From: Pyrrhosoma nymphula
Lineage: Eukaryota > Arthropoda > Insecta > Odonata > Coenagrionidae
Direction: 5' to 3'
NCBI GenBank assembly: GCA_963573305.1
Contig: OY754338.1
Location: forward strand, 20,644,192-20,708,191
Length of the DNA: 64,000 nucleotides
Made by a program: the position numbers and the translations under genes. The notes under the pieces are model-generated. The model saw nothing but the letters and a program-made list of their open reading frames with translations, did not search any database and was not told the origin of the DNA. This document shows positions 58,229-64,000 of this stretch, piece by piece (position 1 is the stretch's first letter; every line of letters starts with the position of its first letter).

Positions 58229-58992
58229 ATTTTGGAAGAAAAGAGATCAGAGGCTATCGAAGCTAGTTTCTGGAGGCGGGTAATGAAGGTCAAATGGACG
58301 GATAGGATCAGAAAAGAGGAAGTGTACAGACAAATGGAAAAGGAGAAAACCATTCGGAGTGCTATCAGGAAGACAAGATCCAGATGGATTATCTCAATCG
58401 TCTCAGGCTCAAATTGTGTAAGTTCATTTATAAATGAAAAGTAAAACTTTTTATTATTCCACCAATTTATTTTCCGGTACTACTAGTTTCAACTCGGCGG
58501 CGTCATCTTCAGGTACTTAGAGTAAAGAAAAAAACATGATCCATATATACCATTCATCGTAGGTTGGGGTGGGGAGGGGGAGGAAGAAGGGAGGTGGGAT
58601 GGGGTGGAAAACTCCAAGGATACAATGTAGTGTTGTGAGTGGGTGGTAGGGGTTGGTGAGGGAGAGATGGTGGTGTATATGGTTCATCTTTTTGCCTTTA
58701 CTCTTTGTACCTGAAGATGACGCCGAAACTAGTAGTAACGGAAAATAAATTGGTGGAAAAAGACAAAGTTTTCCTTTTCATTTATATCCAGATGGATATG
58801 CAATAGTTTGAGGCATAACGAATCTGTAAGTAGTATAATAGACGGTAAAATATAAGGAAAAGCCCCTGGAAGAAGAGCGAAGGACAAATATATAGAAAAT
58901 TTAACGTTGTGTGTGAAACAGAAGAGCTACAAGGACATTTAGGAGTTAGCAGGGGGCAGAATAGAACGCAGCGCTGCAGTGAACCAATTTTA
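58229..58992 (+). pseudogene. LINE 3' end split by a palindromic insertion
   Basis: The left part (to 58388) reads EAIEASFWRRVMKVKWTDRI, RKEEVYRQM and RKTRSRW. The right part (from 58786) resumes with RWICNSLRHNESV, then after a stop GKAPGRRAKDKYIENL and ELAGGRIERSAAVNQF. Together they give the W-x-D-x-x-[RK]-x-EEV, RWI-x-x-x-LRH, GK-x-x-GR-x-x-K-Y order of the same LINE tail type as 24811-25190. Several stops show decay. The 397-bp palindromic element and its duplicated target separate the halves, so the LINE is older. Confidence 0.85.
58389..58785. mobile_element. Palindromic PLE-like insertion, family A copy 3
   Basis: Same family as 3842 and 44567, in opposite orientation. The one-sided extension (TCTCAATCGTCTCAGGCTCA) lies on the left. 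The arms (58439 onward and to 58785) share CCACCAATTTATTTTCCGGT and its complement. The perfect 11-bp duplication ATCCAGATGGA (58378-58388 and 58786-58796) and the interrupted LINE define both boundaries exactly. The centre is enlarged by about 160 bp of G-rich sequence. The right-arm core has lost the stem between CTGAAGATGACGCC and GAAAC. Confidence 0.85.
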
Positions 58993-59191
58993 AAATTGAA
59001 AGACAAGTGATGACGCTTTACTATAATTGCTCACTTGAGCTGCTTTGCCTCGGGCATTACCTTTGTGGCTTCTCGAAGTGTAGCTTCTTCTTTACGAACA
59101 GCTAAGTGCGGCTAACGTGTAACACGAGTTTTTTTCTAATCTCAAAACGCCATTTCATTTTAAGCATTTCATTACTCTATACAGCAAAAAA

Positions 59192-59440
59192 GGGTACTTC
59201 GTACAAGTATAGGTGAAGCAAAACTTGGTGGCACTCGCTCGTAAAGAAGTTACGTCAGGGATAGGAGAGCATATTAGAGAGGAGGAATACAGAAGCTTAC
59301 ATTTCCTCTAGAAGTCCCCAATTGAACTCTTCGATAACCAGGCCAGCTTTTGAACGCTTAATTCGACCTCAGTAACTTCTAAGTCTCAGCTGGCGAATGC
59401 CACCAAGTTTTGCTTAACCTATACGGCAAATTCTGTACCA
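59192..59440. mobile_element. Inverted-repeat MITE, ~250 bp
   Basis: The left arm GGTACTTCG...GTATAGGTGAAG then CAAAACTTGGTGGCA is repeated inverted at 59395-59440. An inner AGAAGTTAC/GTAACTTCT pair is also present. No clear target duplication was found, so the superfamily is undetermined. A loosely similar phrase occurs near 57055. Confidence 0.65.
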
Positions 59441-60360
59441 TATAAAAGTAGTAGTGCTGGTAAGAAGATCATACCGCAATTGAGTGGATGTTAGTTGGTT
59501 TTTTATTCCTCAAGAATAGGATGTTTCAAAATTGTCCTAAGTGCAATTTAAAATATATTTCCATTATTATCACTCGCATACCTAAGTTATCAAACACGAC
59601 CTAGAATGGAAGATCGGTAAACTGTCTTCCTGAAGAGTGACCACATCTCCAAGAGTACCATTAATGCACAAAATACAAGTACAGATTAAATTTGGCACAA
59701 CAAAATGGTGAATAAAATATAATCATAGTAATTAAGCCCAGATATAGATAGGAATATGTATGATATAGGAATATGTATAATATAGGAATATTTAGGTATG
59801 TTAACAGGCAGTTGTACGGTAATTACATGGGAGAATTACAACAAGGTTCTTCATTAAAAAATATATGAATACATACATGCCTATCGCGCCATTCCCTTTC
59901 AGGAAAGGCAAGTTACTGCCGTTAGGCCTATGAAACTCTCTCTTTTGATAAACTTCTGGAAACAGCCCTATCCTTTCGTACCTCTTTCGCATTCCTTCCT
60001 CTCATGCATTGCGTTACACAATCTATCACTATAACGATTATAGGTCTTGACAGATGTTTTTTCCTTCATTAAGTGCAGAATTTCTACAAAATCTAAAGCA
60101 AAGAAAGACTTTTCTGTCTCAAAGTTGTAATTATTTTGTTTCCCAGAAAGTAATGGATTATAAAATACGTTTTCACTATAATTACACAAATACAGGAGAA
60201 AAAAAGTTTTTATGATTATTTCTTTGAGATGTTTTGCAAAAATTCCGTATTATGCTAACTAAGAACATTATGAAACGCTCTTTTCTTCTTATGCCGTGAG
60301 AATAAAAGGCATTACTTAAATTTAATTATGGGAGTAAGTCTCCTTAAAGCGTCTTTATCC
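59441..60360. other. AT-rich non-coding stretch
   Basis: Short GATATAGGAATATGTAT repeats at about 59745-59795. Nothing else recognised. Confidence 0.4.
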
Positions 60361-60489
60361 GCACCCCTTGCCATAACCCCCTTTTTAGGGTCGCACACGA
60401 CACAACTTTGATGTAGTGGATGTAATGACATTTGCTGGTTTTATCTGCCCCTTCTGCTGCCCAATGTTATTCACGTGCATGCGTTGTTC

Positions 60490-60780
60490 CCTCTTTTCCC
60501 TTCCTACCTCCCCCCCGTCGATTCATACCCCCCCTGCCAGGGTCTCTACCAACCCTTTTTCCATACCCCCACCATCCATCCCCTGCCACGTACCCTGCCT
60601 CCATTCCCTCCAGCCATGGCGATCCTAAAAGTTGCCCTATCGCCATTCAGGTGTCCATTCTAAATTGAGAACGTGAACGGGGAGCTAAGCGGATGTACTG
60701 CTCCCTTCTCCCCTCCTCTCACACCCCCCCCCTTATCCCACCCCCCTTATCCCACCCCCCTTCTCCCACCCCCGTCGGCC
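60490..60780. repeat. C-rich low-complexity region with a short minisatellite
   Basis: CCCCTTATCCCACC-type units of about 16 bp repeat three to four times at 60722-60772, inside a broader C-rich segment. The overlapping Pro/Ser-rich ORFs are compositional. Confidence 0.7.
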
Positions 60781-60939
60781 AAAACAGAGGGAGATGTTTA
60801 CCCTTGAGTATCGCACGGGGATGGTGGGGATGAAGGAGGGCTCGTAAAACCTCAAGATCGCTTCCCCTGTCCCTTACTTCTCCATCCAACTCACCTTTTC
60901 TTAAGCGCTCTCCGATATTGAGATGCATAGTCCACCATA

Positions 60940-61270
60940 TTTGGTATTATTCACATGTGATGTGTCAATATCTCTGTACTCGAAAGGGACGCTTTGTAGA
61001 AAAATGCAATATCAAGAAACATAATTTTATGCGGTGAATCATGATTTATTAAATATGATACAAATAATCATGATTCATGGTTATCTGCCATCTGGCTATG
61101 ATATGTGATATACATTAGTGCGAAACAAAATGCGTGCATGCCATATTCCATATTAGGAAATAGAAACTATTCTATCTGATTCATTTTATGGACCTCTTAA
61201 TTATGAACGTCATGTGACATGTGACCGCAAATGTTATGTGAAACGCGATATGTGAATTCACAATGCCTTA
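60940..61270. repeat. ATGTGATA-rich degenerate repeat with palindrome
   Basis: GAATCATGATTTATT and AATAATCATGATTC form an inverted pair at about 61036-61078. Variants of ATGTGATAT and ATGTGACATGTG recur across the block. No coding capacity. Confidence 0.4.
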
Positions 61271-64000
61271 CATACCTACACCACATCCGATAAAATGCTG
61301 CACAAATGTTATATGGCATTGGCAGATGAAACTTATGGTGGGTGCAAAGTATTTGACACTGAGAGGAAAATATATGTTTTCATAAAATCAACAAGTTTGC
61401 AACATTTAGCGCCTAATCTGCAATATTGGGTTAACGTAAGCAAAACAAGTCTCATTTTTGTCCTTCCTCTCTTCCATTTTCTTTCCCAGATTCTCTTTCT
61501 TCTCAACGACTGCTATCCACCCCCCAGCGGTGAATCCTGGGTTGTAGGTAGATGTAGCTGCCGTATAATCAAATTCCTAATTTAAAGATCCGTAAACTTG
61601 ACCCCGAAACAAAAACACGCATGTAAGCAAATGCATTTGCCCTTGAGTTTCCCATAATGTGCCCTCATACGCCTTGCATACTGATTCACGACCAATATCC
61701 TCCCCTGTTATCCCATTATTTGTTACCCGGACTCAACCCAAGCAATTCCTCACCCTTCCCGCAACTACCATTACGTGCCAGTTCCGAAAATACTTCATTA
61801 AGATTTATGGAAACCAAAGGGATCTTATGGTACATTGAAGTCAAGAGAGGCATGACTAATATACAGAGCCTACTATTCAGAAAAGCAGGTGGAACCGATA
61901 CCAGGAGCGTAGAAAAATATTTATGACACTATAAGAAATTTACGATTGCTAATGTCAATATGGTGGAAGTGACGTCAAATAAGATTTGGTCGATTTTATC
62001 AATGCGAGTGAAACCACCATTGTGACGATATTTTCAACACTATTTGCTGCTAAAATGATAGCTGGGCACTTAAGTTTGCAATAACCTATGACACACTACA
62101 TGTGAGTAGAAGGCTACACTTAAACCATGACCAAAAATATGCAATTAGCACATGCGAATTAAAGGGGCCAGCTCCTTTCATGACAAAACAGTCACCATGC
62201 TCAACGACAAAATTGGATGCTTATTAGAGAACTGTATTAATTTAAAGCGGATTTCAGGAGAATCTCACTCAGATAGGAGACTTAAGCTCTGCATATCTTG
62301 GGTAAACCACAGAGTAACCATGGCCGCCTTTTTGGAGGAAATTGTTTATGGTCATCTTTAATGGGTCCATGTGAAATATTTGTCCATGATCATTGCTGTT
62401 TTAACGTGTAGCGGGAAACACTTTAGCATAGAATGTTCAGGGTCATCCCACCATAAAAGTAGGGACTTACCAAATAAATGCCAATCAATTCATCCTCATA
62501 TTACTTTGAAATTCATTTAAGGCCGAGAAGAAGGGAGTAGAGTAAAGACAATGGAAGAAGATATAGACGAGCTCTCTCATTTTTTCTCTTCCATTAGTTT
62601 TTGAGATGCGGTTCAGGGTTTGATGACTTATATCGTGGAGGATGAGCCCATGATGGGTTTTGCATCATCTACTTTTCCTGAACTCTTGTTTTCTGTTGTA
62701 GAAGTGTCCATTGTCCACGAGGCTCGTGATATCAATCACAGTTACAAATTCAAGAATTTGGCGTGACTACACGTAATTTCCTGGATCTTTTATATTTCTG
62801 TTTTTAACTCCTGGAGTTGCATGGATTATTTTCTATTGTTGTGGTATTTTACTTTTAGATAAAGCCTTGTCTATTGCTATAAAACAAATAATTTGGAGAT
62901 CCAATCTACACCATCGATTTACAAACTACAACCGGCGAGGCGGTCCGATTCGGCTCTTTCGAGAATTATTTACAGCTCGTAAAGAAATCGAAAAATCATT
63001 TCAATACTTAATGATATCACGATAATTTCTCTTTGAGTCTTCGCCAAGTACTTTTGAAATAAGTCTAAGGAAAATACTCATAGCTATGTACCCTTCTCTT
63101 GATCTGTTTTCTACGACCTCCGCCGTGAACTCCTTCTAAGTAATTTCAGCTGTAGCCCAGTGTGTGTATTAGAGATTTTTTCGTGTATAAGAAATATCTC
63201 ATATCTCAGCGTAGTCCCCGTGGTCAATTTAGTTGATGGTGACTCCAGCTTTTATTTGTTGTTAGTGTTTTCAATTTATTTATACGTTACTGTTGTCAAT
63301 GTAATGATAATTGTTCTTTTTGGTGGTTAGCAATACATAAATAAGAATGCTGATTTTATAAATACATATGGAAGTAAACAGACGGATAATCTGTATCCTA
63401 TAAAAAGCAAATATACTTTTATTTTTAAATTAACGTTCTATACTTAAATACTTATTTTACTGTGTGCGAAAAGAGTGTTATTGTTTAATTGTTCCGGCTC
63501 TTTTTACATTGGCTTTATCAATCCTAATCATTTGCATTAGGCCTGTTGAGAAGTAGGAAATAGCTTCATTTTCGAGACAACCGCGTTGTTTTGTTGATGC
63601 GACAGCTATTTCGATTTTGCTTCCCCCAGAAGACACCAGCTGTAATACTGGCAAAGCTGTTGTCGCAGATAAAAATGCGGTTCTCTATAAAATGAAACCA
63701 TTTTATCTTACGCACCGCGGAGCCTTCGCTCGAACTTTTGAGAAGTAATTTAGGTAGTTTTTGTCTCGAATAATGATGTGTGAATAAAGTCCCGCAAGCG
63801 AAAAGATAGGATATCTATAATATTTACCTTCAAATATTATAATATGGCCCAAATTTATAATCTCCCGTTCTCTAACTCTCTCGGTATGAAAACCTAAGTT
63901 AATACGTTCAACCAGCGATAACGCTCACGTCATTCAGCCTTCAGTCTGATTGAATGAGCCAGAGCAGTGCAAATGAAAGCCATAATTATTATAGATTTGG
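61271..64000. other. Non-coding stretch to window end
   Basis: ORFs of 60-97 codons lack domain features or splice borders. No RNA gene or repeat was recognised. Confidence 0.4.

Overview
This window is AT-rich, intron- and repeat-dominated DNA from an animal nuclear genome, most likely an arthropod and probably an insect. There are no operons, no dense ORFs and no complete gene. The only host coding sequence I can support is two exons on the minus strand (23982-24142 and 20193-20337). Their splice phases join cleanly, and together they encode the third Ig domain of a Sidestep-family cell-surface protein. This family guides motor axons as a receptor for Beaten-path proteins and is characteristic of arthropods. 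Exons for the other Ig domains, signal peptide, membrane segment and tail were not found, so much of the window is probably intron of this gene or intergenic.

Layout. 1-7.6 kb: GC-rich patches, a 4-kb interval bounded by about 345-bp inverted repeats, a tRNA-like SINE, a short palindromic retroelement, and an 81-bp tandem array of eight copies. 7.6-20 kb: mostly featureless AT-rich sequence with tRNA-like remnants, one palindrome and one weak micro-exon candidate. 20-24.2 kb: the two Sidestep-like exons, with a 3.6-kb intron holding a GC-rich patch and an inverted-repeat element. 24.8-27 kb: a LINE 3' end and a Penelope-like element (PLE) that still shows its GIY-YIG endonuclease remnant. 28-45 kb: five short palindromic insertions, hAT elements and a LINE tail. 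45-50 kb: featureless. 50-54.5 kb: a LINE tail and a 2.28-kb hAT element with a perfect 8-bp target duplication, which carries a nested hAT MITE, a tandem array, a promoter-like cluster and a degenerate zinc-finger-like reading frame. 55-64 kb: a low-complexity ORF, a LINE split by a palindromic insertion, an inverted-repeat element, C-rich repeats and plain sequence.

The most interesting signal is one structural class seen eight times. Each insertion has two inverted arms, an extension of roughly 25-50 bp on one side only, and 8-14-bp target-site duplications. Several arms carry a hammerhead-ribozyme-like core (CTGANGA, a stem, GAAAC). One of the eight (25591-26896) contains PLE endonuclease coding sequence. 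This suggests that the seven short palindromes, from at least five unrelated sequence families, are PLE-derived or retrozyme-like insertions of paired inverted pseudo-LTRs.
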